Origin: Longimicrobiales bacterium | GTDB taxonomy: Bacteria > Gemmatimonadota > Gemmatimonadetes > Longimicrobiales > Gaopeijiaceae | NCBI GenBank assembly: GCA_028284495.1 | Contig: JANQRP010000023.1 | Span: 1-64,000 of the forward strand | DNA: 64,000 nt | Direction of reading: 5' to 3' | Shown here: piece by piece, positions 1-7,892 of the stretch | Layout: every line of letters starts with the position of its first letter | Position numbering within the stretch: position 1 is the first letter of the stretch | Notes under the pieces: model-generated | What the model saw: the letters and a program-made list of their open reading frames with translations, nothing else | Told to the model about the DNA's origin: nothing | The model's database searches: none | Made by a program: the position numbers and the translations under genes

Positions 1-1
1 C

Positions 2-1327
2 TCCGACACCGCGCGGGTGGACTGGCATGCGAACGGCATCGCACCCCTGAACACGGGCACCGCCCCCGACACCGTGTTCGGCGTCGTCAAGCACTACACG
101 TGGCACAACGAGCTGACCGACCAGACCGCGATGGGAACCGACCTGTCCGTGGCCGACGGCTCGATCAGCTACGTCACCTCGACGTACGCGACGAACTTCG
201 AGGCGACGGCCGACAGCACGCCGGGGATCTGCGAGACCACCACGACCTGCCTGAACGCCGCCACCTACTACGTCTGGGCCGGCAGTCAGATCCTCGTCGA
301 GGACAAGCGACGCCTCGACTACTCGGAGGCTGACTCCACCTACTTCGGCGTGGTCAGCTACACCCACACTCGCGGGATCGACCGACCGACATCCGTATGG
401 AAGAAGCACGAGGGCGGAGAGGTGTGCGCCTTCATGCCCAGCTTCGACTGGCGCGGCCGGTTCGTCGACGAGGATCGCAACGAGTTGCCGTGGACCGCGT
501 ACTGCTCGCTGGCGGCCAACGAGCCCGTGTATCCGGGCGCTAGCCGCAGGATATTCAGCGACGGCGAGGACATCGAGATCGCCGGCAAGATCTGGCACGG
601 AAGCCTGCTCGACGATCAGCACGACGAGACCGGGCTGCTCTACCGCCGCGCTCGGTACTACGACCCGATGACGGGGTTGTTTACGCAGATCGACCCCATC
701 GGCATGCGCGGGGGGCTGAACCTATATGGGTACGCGAAGGGCGATCCCGTCAACTATAGGGATCCTTCGGGGCTCGCAGCGTGCATTCGCGAAGATGGCA
801 CAGCAATGTCGCTGGGGGAGTGTGATGCCGGGATCCAAGCGCTCATCGACGACGGCTACAACGTGGAAGTCGCGTGCCGTCCGTGGCCAGATTGCATGTT
901 CCAGGAGGCGGCAGACTGGTGGGCCAGGCGCGACGGAACATTCGGATGGCTCGGGCTTCAATTCGCGGCGCTCGGAAACGGGCTCTCGGAGGCGTTCGGG
1001 ACGAACGACCTCGGCGAGAACATCCAAGAAGGAGACCTGCTCGGGTCAGGTGCCGAGCTCGCCCTCATGACACCAGTGGGGCGGCCGCTGAAGTGGATGC
1101 GCCGTACCATCAAGGGGGCTCAAGGGTACCCCGTCGTATTCCGGATGCTGGGCGACTTCACGGTTGCAACCTGGACCGTGCCCGGGCGCCGGGGCGCGGG
1201 TGAGGTACGATGGTTCAAGGCGATGAACGCCGACGGTCAGACCGTTCGGATGTACAAGGATGTGTACGGTCAGGGCGGAACCTTCATCAGGAGAGACTGG
1301 AAAGTTGGCGGACCTCCCATCCCTTAG
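2..1327 (+). CDS. RHS repeat-associated polymorphic toxin, C-terminal part (5' end outside window)
   Basis: The frame is already open at the first base, so only the last 441 residues of a larger RHS/YD-repeat protein are seen. The RHS-associated core is clear: DETGLLYRRARYYDPMTG, then FTQIDPIG, LNLYGYAKGDPVNYRDPSGL, ending near base 775. In RHS proteins this core closes the shell and the variable toxin follows. Here about 183 residues follow (bases 776-1324), with an Ala/Gly/Leu-rich stretch and a basic end containing RMYKDVYGQGGTFIRRDWK. I do not recognise the toxin family. The next gene begins inside this one, as immunity genes often do. RHS identity is certain; toxin activity is inferred from family architecture. 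Confidence 0.9.
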   Translation, partial: SDTARVDWHANGIAPLNTGTAPDTVFGVVKHYTWHNELTDQTAMGTDLSVADGSISYVTSTYATNFEATADSTPGICETTTTCLNAATYYVWAGSQILVEDKRRLDYSEADSTYFGVVSYTHTRGIDRPTSVWKKHEGGEVCAFMPSFDWRGRFVDEDRNELPWTAYCSLAANEPVYPGASRRIFSDGEDIEIAGKIWHGSLLDDQHDETGLLYRRARYYDPMTGLFTQIDPIGMRGGLNLYGYAKGDPVNYRDPSGLAACIREDGTAMSLGECDAGIQALIDDGYNVEVACRPWPDCMFQEAADWWARRDGTFGWLGLQFAALGNGLSEAFGTNDLGENIQEGDLLGSGAELALMTPVGRPLKWMRRTIKGAQGYPVVFRMLGDFTVATWTVPGRRGAGEVRWFKAMNADGQTVRMYKDVYGQGGTFIRRDWKVGGPPIP

Positions 1328-1769
1328 GCGGCGTCTCGCACTAGCGGCGGAATCCTCGGACGCTTCGCGCGCCGTGGGAGAACTAGTCGCTGACCATGCG
1401 GACATCGCCGGTACCGACGATCCTGTGTGGGTCGTTCTGGAAGCGATCGAGAGCGTTGACCCTGAACCCACGGCAGTCGCCAGCAGTGCGGCGGCGGCGG
1501 CGAGGCTCCTCGAGGCCGCTCCGGACGCCTATTGGACTATCAGATTCGTCCTCGAGCGCGACGACGTCCTGCACGTCCTAGAACGTGCTCGCGCCGGCCT
1601 GATCACGCGCACCGGATTCCTGAACTTCGTGCTGGGAAGGCCTTGGCCTCCGCCGATCAAGGCGGCGATCGAGGGCTTTTCCGAATCGGAGCTCTCGGAC
1701 TTGGAGTCGGCTCTTCGGAAGGACGACCTCGCCCGGGTCACCCGCATGTTGCACCACGACTCGGCCTGA
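1305..1769 (+). CDS. Candidate immunity protein for the RHS toxin
   Basis: 154 residues from a TTG start, chosen because AGGAGAG at 1289-1295 stands 9 bases before it. The start lies 23 bases inside the RHS gene, so the pair is probably translationally coupled. The product has no signal peptide or membrane segment, looks all-helical and is rich in Asp and Glu, which is common among immunity proteins that bind basic nuclease-like toxins. Motifs include WVVLEAIES, WTIRFVLERDDVLHVLERA and FLNFVLGRPWPPPIKAAIEG. I do not recognise a named immunity family. The role rests on position and acidity, not homology. The frame could open further upstream at 1260, but that would overlap the toxin gene more. 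Confidence 0.6.
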   Translation: MADLPSLRRRLALAAESSDASRAVGELVADHADIAGTDDPVWVVLEAIESVDPEPTAVASSAAAAARLLEAAPDAYWTIRFVLERDDVLHVLERARAGLITRTGFLNFVLGRPWPPPIKAAIEGFSESELSDLESALRKDDLARVTRMLHHDSA

Positions 1770-1776
1770 GCGATCC

Positions 1777-2163
1777 CTACCCCCCCCGACTCTCGACAAG
1801 CGCGTCGACGAACTTGAGGATGGCCTTCTGATCGGCGGGCGGGAGGTCCTCGACCTGCTGGAGGCGGCGGCGGATGCGCGCCGTCTTCGGCGGCAGTTTT
1901 TCCTTTAGCGGCTCGATCCCGAGCAGCTCGTCGGCGGAGACGTCGAGGGCGTGTGCGAGCTCGACGAGCAGCGCACCGGGCGGCTGCGCATCGTCGGCCT
2001 CGTAGTAGGCGACGACGCGCTGCGAGACGCCGACGAGCTCGCCCAGCTCCTGCTGGGTGAGCGCCTTCGAGGTGCGGATCGCCTTGAGGCGCTGTCCGAA
2101 TCCCTGGAGGGTGCGGTCTTTCATGACTCCGGGCATGCGTGCTGACGTGCGGATCTGAATCAC
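1777..2163 (-). CDS. XRE-family helix-turn-helix transcriptional regulator
   Basis: 128 residues from a GTG start with GGAGG (complement of 2171-2175) 7 bases upstream. Two in-frame ATG codons downstream (2136, 2124) are alternatives. The HTH is typical: FGQRLKAIRTSKALTQQELG, then VGVSQRVVAYYEADDAQPP and LAHALDVSADELLGIEPL. A helical tail (KTARIRRRLQQVEDLPPADQ, ILKFVDALVESRGG) probably mediates dimerisation. Phage-repressor-like proteins of this kind often regulate themselves, and two dyads upstream would suit that. It ends 7 bases from the convergent immunity candidate, so it may belong to the toxin locus, though nothing proves this. Confidence 0.85.
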   Translation of the reverse strand: MIQIRTSARMPGVMKDRTLQGFGQRLKAIRTSKALTQQELGELVGVSQRVVAYYEADDAQPPGALLVELAHALDVSADELLGIEPLKEKLPPKTARIRRRLQQVEDLPPADQKAILKFVDALVESRGG

Positions 2164-2186
2164 TGCGTCGCCTCCAAGGTAGGCCC

Positions 2187-2200
2187 CGATTCGAGAATCG
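2187..2200. promoter_or_regulatory. Candidate operator of the XRE regulator
   Basis: Perfect dyad CGATTC-GA-GAATCG, 24 bases upstream of the GTG start of the XRE gene. A second, weaker dyad (ACGA-TAT-TCGT) lies at 2225-2235. On the minus strand a TACCTTGG sequence at 2181-2174, between dyad and start, resembles a -7 box but also overlaps the Shine-Dalgarno. Spacing fits autorepression; binding is inferred. Confidence 0.4.
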
Positions 2201-2524
2201 ATCGTGTCTCGTTGCCGTGCACATACGATATTCGTGTAATCCGCGCACGAGGTCGGATGGCTTGGATCCCCGACACGACGCTTCGTCGTCTTAGATGGGA
2301 GACGGATCTGCTGTGGGGCTGGTGTCCGCGGCGTCGGGGTCTGACGTCGTGCTGCGGACCAAATCCGCCCGTCCACTAAACGATGGGAATGCCCCGAGCT
2401 CCGAGCGGCGCCCGTCACCGACACCAGGTCCGTCGGTCCGGTCTCATCCACACACCTTCAGGTGGTAACGGGACGGCTGTCGAGGTGGAACATCGTCGAG
2501 CCAGAACCACTTCGCGCCGGGCCT

Positions 2525-2547
2525 CGTCAGGCTAGCCTGCGACTCCC
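2525..2547. repeat. 23-base near-repeat, copy 1
   Basis: Shares 20 of 23 positions with 5287-5309, including an identical TAGCCTGCGA core. The two copies bracket the metalloprotease gene in the same orientation. Read on the minus strand each lies upstream of a minus-strand gene (XRE, metalloprotease) and contains TAGCCTGA or TAACCCGA, so a shared promoter or regulator site is possible. Confidence 0.4.
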
Positions 2548-2572
2548 GAGGGTTCGTTCGCGCATCGTCGCG

Positions 2573-5164
2573 TCAGTTCCCCTCCACCTCGATTCCCGCT
2601 TCCAGGGCCTTGTCGATCCGCGCGGCTGCTTCGAGCAGGTGGGCCCGCGTGTAGTCGTCGAGCGCACCGCCGCCGTCCGTGGCGTCGCCGATCCGGGCAG
2701 CGATGTCGGTGAGCTGCCACCGAGCGACCGAGCGCGCGTCGGCCGGCATGGCGTCGGGAGCGTCGACGACGATTCCCGTCATGAGGTCGAGCCACGTCCG
2801 CTGAAGGTCACGCCGGTTGGCGACGATGCTCCGGGGTGCCGCAAGCTCGCCCCAGACCGCGTTCGTGAGCGCCCCCATGACCTCTGGAATGGTCGGCACC
2901 GATCCGGCCCCGAACCTTGCCTCGGCATCGCGAAGTCGCGCCATCCGGTTCGGGGCGACGAGCTGCGCCATCACGGACGTTTGGAGATCGAGGATCTCCT
3001 CGTGGTACGGGAAGTCGTACCGCCCTCCCGAGAACGTCCGGTCGGTGTCCCAGTCCGAGAAGCCGCTCGGGCCCATCCGTTGCAGTAGCTCGGGCGGGAT
3101 GTCGAGGGCGCCCTCCGCGAAGAGCCTGTCGACGATGAGTTCGAGCGCGTCCTCCTGGCGCTGTCGCTCGACGTTCTCGAAGGGGAGGCGCCCGTCGCCC
3201 ACGTGGTCCCGATTCATGTAGTGTCCGCCGATGTATTTCACGGCGGGTGCCAGCGCGCGGGCGTATTCGTTCATGAGGTGTCCGATCGCGTTGCTCAGTG
3301 CCACGTACTCTCCGTTGTCCGACAGCACGTAGTCGGGCACGACCGCCATGAGATCGCGCGCCAGAGCAGACCGCTCCGCTCCCCAGGCCAGCGGGTCGCC
3401 CCCGAGGTCGTAGGTGTTGATGGTCGGATCGAGGGCACCGGTCTCGTTCCCGTACATGTGGGCCGGATCGGCGACGAGTCGCGCGACCTCCGCGGCACGG
3501 GCGTCGTCGGGCGTGTAGGCGTACGTGACGTACCACCGGTCGTAGGAGCCGGCGTCGAAGGTGTAGAAGTGGCCCGTCGTCTCGCCCGGGGGCGCGACGT
3601 TCAGGGCCGGATACTCCATCACCGAGCTGAACACGCCGTTCTCGCCGGTGAAGCCGGTATCGTGCAGCCGGTCGGTAGGCGTGCTCGCGGACGAGCGGAA
3701 GTTGTGCTGCATACCGAGGGTGTGTCCGACCTCGTGCATGACGAGCCAGACCGTGCGCTGGCGCAGGAGCTCCTCGGGGATGGGGTCCCCAGGGTCGATC
3801 CGGCCGGCGGCGGCCAGCGCCAGCGAAGCGAGCGCCCCGTGGGCCGCGATCGAGGCCTCGAACCCGGGGAGTTCCACGGCGGTGCGCGACCCGCCGTCCG
3901 ACGCGTACTCGCCGACCCCCAGCGCCATCTCGAACGCCTCGGCGGCGCCGACCGGATTCACCACGTGGCGCCACGAGTCGTGGAAGCCTCGGAAGCTGTT
4001 CGCCTCGAAGAGAATGTCCGCGTCGAGGGTCTCGCCGGTGCGCGGGTCCACCTTGGAGGGCCCGATCGCGCCGTAGCCGGGGTTGTCGGAGGTGTTCCAG
4101 CGGAGCACCGAGTACCGGATGTCGTTCGGGTCGGCGCCCTCCGGAAGGTCTTCGGCGCGCACCGCGTCCAACCAGCCCGCGGCCTCGAAGGCGGTGTTCC
4201 AGGCCTCCACGCCTTCGTGGAACCACTCGCGGTACTCGTCGGGCACCGAGGGACCGATGTAGTAGGTGATCGGCTCGACCGGGCGCCAGAGATCGCCCAC
4301 GCGCTCGCCCGGCTCGAGCCGCCAGCGGTTCACGTAGCGCCGCATGAAGGTCGTGTCCGTCCGGCTGAAGTCCTTGTGGACGGTGTTGAAGCTGCCGACC
4401 CGATCGTCCGCGACCCGCGGCGTCATCGGGTTCTCGGGCAGCCGCGCGAGCGTGTAGTGCACGGTTACCGGCACGTAGCGGGGATCGGGCACGCTGGGCG
4501 TCCCCCCCGGATCGCCGGCCCGGAACGTCAGCTTCGCCTGGACGTTGGTGTTGTCCGGGAAGCTCTGGACGCCGGCGAGAAACGACCGGCCGCGGTCGAA
4601 GCTGGCATCGCCGCCACCCGCGCCCTCCGCCTGGTTGCTCACACCGGAGAGGTCCGAGACGAACCAGTCGGTCACGTCCAGCACGAGGGCGTCGTCGGGA
4701 CGCGTCGCGGCGATGTCCGCGGACTCCACGACCGACGACGAGAAGGTGAAGTCCACCGCCAGCTGCGCCCGCGGGTCGCCGTCGGCCACGAACTGGTGCG
4801 GGCGCCGCATGAGGTAGGCGCGTTCCCCGTGGCGCTCGATCGCCATGAGCGCCATCTCGAAGTAGTCGAGCGTCGTGCCGCCGTAGAGGCCCGACGCGCC
4901 GATCCCCTGCGCGACGCGGGTGTCGAAGAGGAAGCCCTCGCCCATCATGTCCTCGGGCACCGCCATCCAGAGCTTCCCCTCCTTCGAGTACATGTCGAAG
5001 AAGCCCTCGAGATGCTCGGCGCCGTCGGCGATCGCCTCGAAGTCGGCCCAGGGGCTCTCGGGCTCGTCGTCGGCCGACGGATCCTGGAGGGCCGCCGCGA
5101 CCTGCGGCGCGCCGGCGAAGGAGAGGAGGGCTAGGACGACGGCGAGCGGAAGCCAGCGCTTCAT
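2573..5164 (-). CDS. Exported zinc metalloprotease, DUF5117/DUF4953 type (copy 1)
   Basis: 863 residues from an ATG with AGGAGA 7 bases upstream. A signal peptide (MKRWLPLAVVLALLSFAGAP) predicts export. The metzincin zinc site HEVGHTLGMQH is at residues 477-487 (H477, E478, H481, H487), followed by NFRSSAS. The N-terminal region FEAIADGAEHLEGFFDMYSK and FLFDTRVAQGIGASGLYGG is typical of this family, common in Gemmatimonadota and Bacteroidetes, whose substrates are mostly unknown. A second copy lies at 37.2-39.6 kb with the same organisation but low identity by eye. It is divergent from recQ. The catalytic class is firm; the physiological role is not. Confidence 0.9.
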   Translation of the reverse strand: MKRWLPLAVVLALLSFAGAPQVAAALQDPSADDEPESPWADFEAIADGAEHLEGFFDMYSKEGKLWMAVPEDMMGEGFLFDTRVAQGIGASGLYGGTTLDYFEMALMAIERHGERAYLMRRPHQFVADGDPRAQLAVDFTFSSSVVESADIAATRPDDALVLDVTDWFVSDLSGVSNQAEGAGGGDASFDRGRSFLAGVQSFPDNTNVQAKLTFRAGDPGGTPSVPDPRYVPVTVHYTLARLPENPMTPRVADDRVGSFNTVHKDFSRTDTTFMRRYVNRWRLEPGERVGDLWRPVEPITYYIGPSVPDEYREWFHEGVEAWNTAFEAAGWLDAVRAEDLPEGADPNDIRYSVLRWNTSDNPGYGAIGPSKVDPRTGETLDADILFEANSFRGFHDSWRHVVNPVGAAEAFEMALGVGEYASDGGSRTAVELPGFEASIAAHGALASLALAAAGRIDPGDPIPEELLRQRTVWLVMHEVGHTLGMQHNFRSSASTPTDRLHDTGFTGENGVFSSVMEYPALNVAPPGETTGHFYTFDAGSYDRWYVTYAYTPDDARAAEVARLVADPAHMYGNETGALDPTINTYDLGGDPLAWGAERSALARDLMAVVPDYVLSDNGEYVALSNAIGHLMNEYARALAPAVKYIGGHYMNRDHVGDGRLPFENVERQRQEDALELIVDRLFAEGALDIPPELLQRMGPSGFSDWDTDRTFSGGRYDFPYHEEILDLQTSVMAQLVAPNRMARLRDAEARFGAGSVPTIPEVMGALTNAVWGELAAPRSIVANRRDLQRTWLDLMTGIVVDAPDAMPADARSVARWQLTDIAARIGDATDGGGALDDYTRAHLLEAAARIDKALEAGIEVEGN

Positions 5165-5210
5165 GGGACGGTCTCCTGAAATACGGACGAACGGCGACGG
5201 CGGCGGCGGG

Positions 5211-5229
5211 CCGCACTCCCAGAGTGCGG
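5211..5229. promoter_or_regulatory. 19-base dyad upstream of metalloprotease copy 1
   Basis: CCGCACTC-CCA-GAGTGCGG: two perfect 8-base arms around 3 bases, 47 bases upstream of the metalloprotease start and within the divergent recQ intergenic region. It could be a repressor site or a 5' leader hairpin. It does not match known LexA boxes. A dyad of identical 8-3-8 geometry lies upstream of another exported protein at 57378-57396. Confidence 0.4.
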
Positions 5230-5286
5230 GACGGAGCCGCCCGTCGAAAGTCCGACGTGCCGGTTGCCGCATTCCCTCGCTCCCAC

Positions 5287-5309
5287 CGTCGGGTTAGCCT
5301 GCGAGTCCC
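5287..5309. repeat. 23-base near-repeat, copy 2
   Basis: Partner of 2525-2547 (20 of 23 identical). It lies about 123 bases upstream of the metalloprotease start and 124 bases upstream of the recQ start, so it could serve either divergent gene. Confidence 0.35.
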
Positions 5310-5432
5310 ACGAACCCCGCCCCCGCGCGACCCGCATCCCGCCTCCAGACCGTTCGACCCATCGCCTCCGCGGACCTCTCTCCCGACCGACCCGCCCACG
5401 GTGCCCCCCGCACCTCGCTCGATCCCGACGAC

Positions 5433-7010
5433 GTGCTCCGCCACGTCTTCGGCTTCGACGCGTTCCGTCCCGGGCAGCGCACCATCATCGACACGGTGCT
5501 CGAGGGTCGGGACTGCATCGGGGTCATGCCGACCGGGGCCGGCAAGTCGCTGACGTACATGCTTCCGGCGAAGATCCTCCCCGGCACCGTGCTCGTGGTC
5601 TCGCCGCTGATCTCTCTCATGAAGGATCAGGTCGACGCGCTGCAGGACCTCGGCTTCCGGGCGGCGGCGATCAACTCGACACTCGACCCGGACGAACGGG
5701 AGGCGCGACTTCGGACGTTCCGTGAGGGTGGGTACGAGCTCGTCTACCTGGCGCCCGAGGCACTGGAGGGGTGGCTGAGGCGGTTCGTGGCCGACTGTCC
5801 GGTTTCGCTGCTGGTCGTCGACGAGGCCCACTGCATCTCGCAGTGGGGTCACGACTTCCGCCCGGCGTATCGCCGGCTCCGCGGCCTGCGCGACGAACTG
5901 GGGGTGCCGGTGCTGGCGCTGACCGCCACCGCCACGCGACCGGTCGCGGCCGACATCGTGCGCCAGCTGGACATGTCGAGGCCCGGCGGCTTCAAGGGGT
6001 CGTTCTTCCGGCGGAATCTGAAGATCGGTGTGCGGAAGAAGGGGCAGGGGGGAAACACGCGGAAGGAGATTCTCGCGCTGGTGCGCGAGCACGTCGGGGA
6101 GAGCGGGGGCGAAAGCGGGATCGTCTACTGCCTCAGTCGGAAGGCGGTCGAGTCCACCTGCGAGTTCCTGGTGAAGAGCGGCGTGAACGCGGCGCCGTAC
6201 CACGCCGGCCTCGACCCGGCGGTCCGGGCGGCCCACCAGGAGGACTTCCAGAACGACGACATCGACGTGATCGTCGCGACCATCGCCTTCGGCATGGGCA
6301 TCGACAAGTCGAACGTCCGCTTCGTGATCCACCGCGACATGCCGAAGGACGTCGAGTCGTGGTATCAGGAGATGGGGCGGGCGGGCCGCGACGGACTCGA
6401 CAGCGACTGCGTGATCTTCTTCTCGTGGGCCGACGTGAAGATGCACGAGCGCTTCCTGTCGGAGATCGACGATCCGGACGTCTTCGAGGCGAAGCGCCGC
6501 GGTACGGTCGACCTGTTTCGTCTGCTCGATTCGCCCGGATGCCGGCACCGCGCGATCGTGCGCCACTTCGACGAGCGGATCGGTCCGTGCGGCGACGCCT
6601 GCGACCACTGCACCGGTGTGGATGTCGGCGAGCGCGCAGCCGACGCGATGCTGCGTCAGGGGCGCCGGAGCCGGGGCGGGCGATCCCGGTCGGGCTCGAT
6701 GGAGGGTGGGGCGGGCGCGGGCCGCCTCCGGCGGGTGTCCGTCGCGCCGGATGTGGCGCTCGCGGAGGCGCGAGCGGGCATGGATGGCTCGGACCAGGCC
6801 GCCTTCGAGTACCTGCGAACGCTCCGGAAGACGCTGGCGGACGCGGCTGGCGTGCCCGCCTACATCGTCTTCAGCGACAAGGTGCTCCGCGAAATGGTGG
6901 TCCGACGTCCGGCGTCCGCGGCCGAGCTCCTGAACGTTCCGGGCGTGGGACCGGCCAAGCTGGAGAAGTACGGCGATGCCTTCCTGGCCGCGATCGCCGA
7001 ACTACTCTGA
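5433..7010 (+). CDS. recQ: ATP-dependent DNA helicase RecQ
   Basis: 525 residues. It unwinds DNA 3' to 5' during recombination and fork repair. Walker A MPTGAGKS is at residues 32-39; DEAH with the RecQ aromatic-rich loop ([15 protein letters not shown]) starts at 130; helicase motif VI reads [10 protein letters not shown]. The RecQ zinc-site cysteines follow in [10 protein letters not shown] and CGDACDHC. An HRDC domain ends the protein ([36 protein letters not shown]). The GTG start has no clear Shine-Dalgarno, and no better start exists upstream in frame. A low-complexity Arg/Gly linker of about 60 residues separates the zinc and HRDC domains. No operon partner. Confidence 0.95.
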   Translation: MLRHVFGFDAFRPGQRTIIDTVLEGRDCIGVMPTGAGKSLTYMLPAKILPGTVLVVSPLISLMKDQVDALQDLGFRAAAINSTLDPDEREARLRTFREGGYELVYLAPEALEGWLRRFVADCPVSLLVVDEAHCISQWGHDFRPAYRRLRGLRDELGVPVLALTATATRPVAADIVRQLDMSRPGGFKGSFFRRNLKIGVRKKGQGGNTRKEILALVREHVGESGGESGIVYCLSRKAVESTCEFLVKSGVNAAPYHAGLDPAVRAAHQEDFQNDDIDVIVATIAFGMGIDKSNVRFVIHRDMPKDVESWYQEMGRAGRDGLDSDCVIFFSWADVKMHERFLSEIDDPDVFEAKRRGTVDLFRLLDSPGCRHRAIVRHFDERIGPCGDACDHCTGVDVGERAADAMLRQGRRSRGGRSRSGSMEGGAGAGRLRRVSVAPDVALAEARAGMDGSDQAAFEYLRTLRKTLADAAGVPAYIVFSDKVLREMVVRRPASAAELLNVPGVGPAKLEKYGDAFLAAIAELL

Positions 7011-7019
7011 CGGCCCGGG

Positions 7020-7886
7020 TCAGCCTCCCGCACGCACCCCGTTGCGCAGCACCCCGACGCCTTCGATCTCCACCTCGACGACGTCGCCCGGGCTCATGCT
7101 CCGCGTCGTGCCGGGGGTGCCGGTGAAGACAAGGTCGCCGGGCTCCAGCGTGATGAAGCGAGTCACGTACTCGAGGATGGCCGGGATCCCGAACAGGAGA
7201 TCGGCGGTCCGCTCCTCCTGAACGACCTCCCCGTTCAGGCGGGTGCGGAGCATCAGGTCCGTGTACGTCAGCCCGGTGACGACCTCCGGACCGATCGGCG
7301 CGAAGGTGTCCGACGCCTTGGCGCGCAGCCACTGCAGGTCCGACGCCTGCCAGATTCGCTCGCTCACGTCGTTGCCCGCGGTGACGCCGAAGACGTGGTC
7401 CATCGCCTCGTCGGCCGACACGCGCGCGGCGTGTCGACCGATCACCAGCACGAGTTCGCCTTCGTAGTGCAGGGCGCGCGAGCCCTCCGGGATCACGATG
7501 TCGTCGCCCGGGCCCACGATCGACGAGGGGTACTTGGCGAACAGCCCCGGCTCGACCGGGGCCTCGCGCCCGCCGAGATGGCTCGCGTAGTTCAGCCCTA
7601 CGGCGATGATCTTGCCGGGGGTGACCGGCGGAAGCAGCCGCACATCCGCCAGCGGGAGGGTCGTGCCGTCGCGACGCCCACCGGCGAGGAAGTCGCCGTC
7701 GAGCCGGTGCACGATGTCGCCGTCCACGATGCCGAAGTGCGAAGTACCCTCCGATTCGAAGCGAACGTAGCGCGTGACGTCCTGGGCCATCAGGGGAGAG
7801 GTGGCGAGGATGACGAACGCTCCGATCAGCGCGGCGCGCAGGATCGGAGCCGCGAACCGGTCGAGGGTCCCGGCGAGCGAGCGCAT
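7020..7886 (-). CDS. Fumarylacetoacetate hydrolase family protein with a signal peptide
   Basis: 288 residues. The FAH fold is clear: VTPGKIIAVGLNYASHL, the metal-site segment HYEGELVLVIGR, GNDVSERIWQ, and FTGTPGTTRSMSPGDVVEVE. Family members hydrolyse or decarboxylate beta-keto acids with Mg or Mn. Unusually, it begins with a hydrophobic export-like segment (FAAPILRAALIGAFVILATSPLMAQ) that looks cleavable after MAQ. FAH enzymes are normally cytosolic, so this one may act in the periplasm. It starts 6 bases after the VPS10-like propeller gene and is surely cotranscribed with it. The substrate cannot be read from sequence. Confidence 0.88.
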   Translation of the reverse strand: MRSLAGTLDRFAAPILRAALIGAFVILATSPLMAQDVTRYVRFESEGTSHFGIVDGDIVHRLDGDFLAGGRRDGTTLPLADVRLLPPVTPGKIIAVGLNYASHLGGREAPVEPGLFAKYPSSIVGPGDDIVIPEGSRALHYEGELVLVIGRHAARVSADEAMDHVFGVTAGNDVSERIWQASDLQWLRAKASDTFAPIGPEVVTGLTYTDLMLRTRLNGEVVQEERTADLLFGIPAILEYVTRFITLEPGDLVFTGTPGTTRSMSPGDVVEVEIEGVGVLRNGVRAGG

Positions 7887-7892
7887 TGCGAA

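Larger units (their letters stand above)
2164..2572. other. 409-base gap between XRE gene and metalloprotease gene
   Basis: No convincing gene. Open frames here lack Shine-Dalgarno sequences and family motifs. It holds the XRE operator dyads (2187-2200, 2225-2235), a short hairpin ACGACG-CTT-CGTCGT at 2275-2289, and one copy of a 23-base repeat at 2525-2547. G+C looks lower than in flanking genes around 2200-2370. Confidence 0.5.

Noticed and set aside
3203..5134. Long plus-strand frame opposite metalloprotease copy 1
   Set aside because: Antisense shadow; no Shine-Dalgarno or family motif, while the minus strand carries HEVGHTLGMQH.
2808..6608. 1266-residue minus-strand frame crossing the metalloprotease and recQ
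   Set aside because: Composition is Arg/Ala/Gly filler and it crosses two real genes in other frames.
7007..7023. Terminator between recQ and the FAH gene
   Set aside because: CTGAC/GTCAG gives a 5-pair stem with a 7-base loop; too weak to call.
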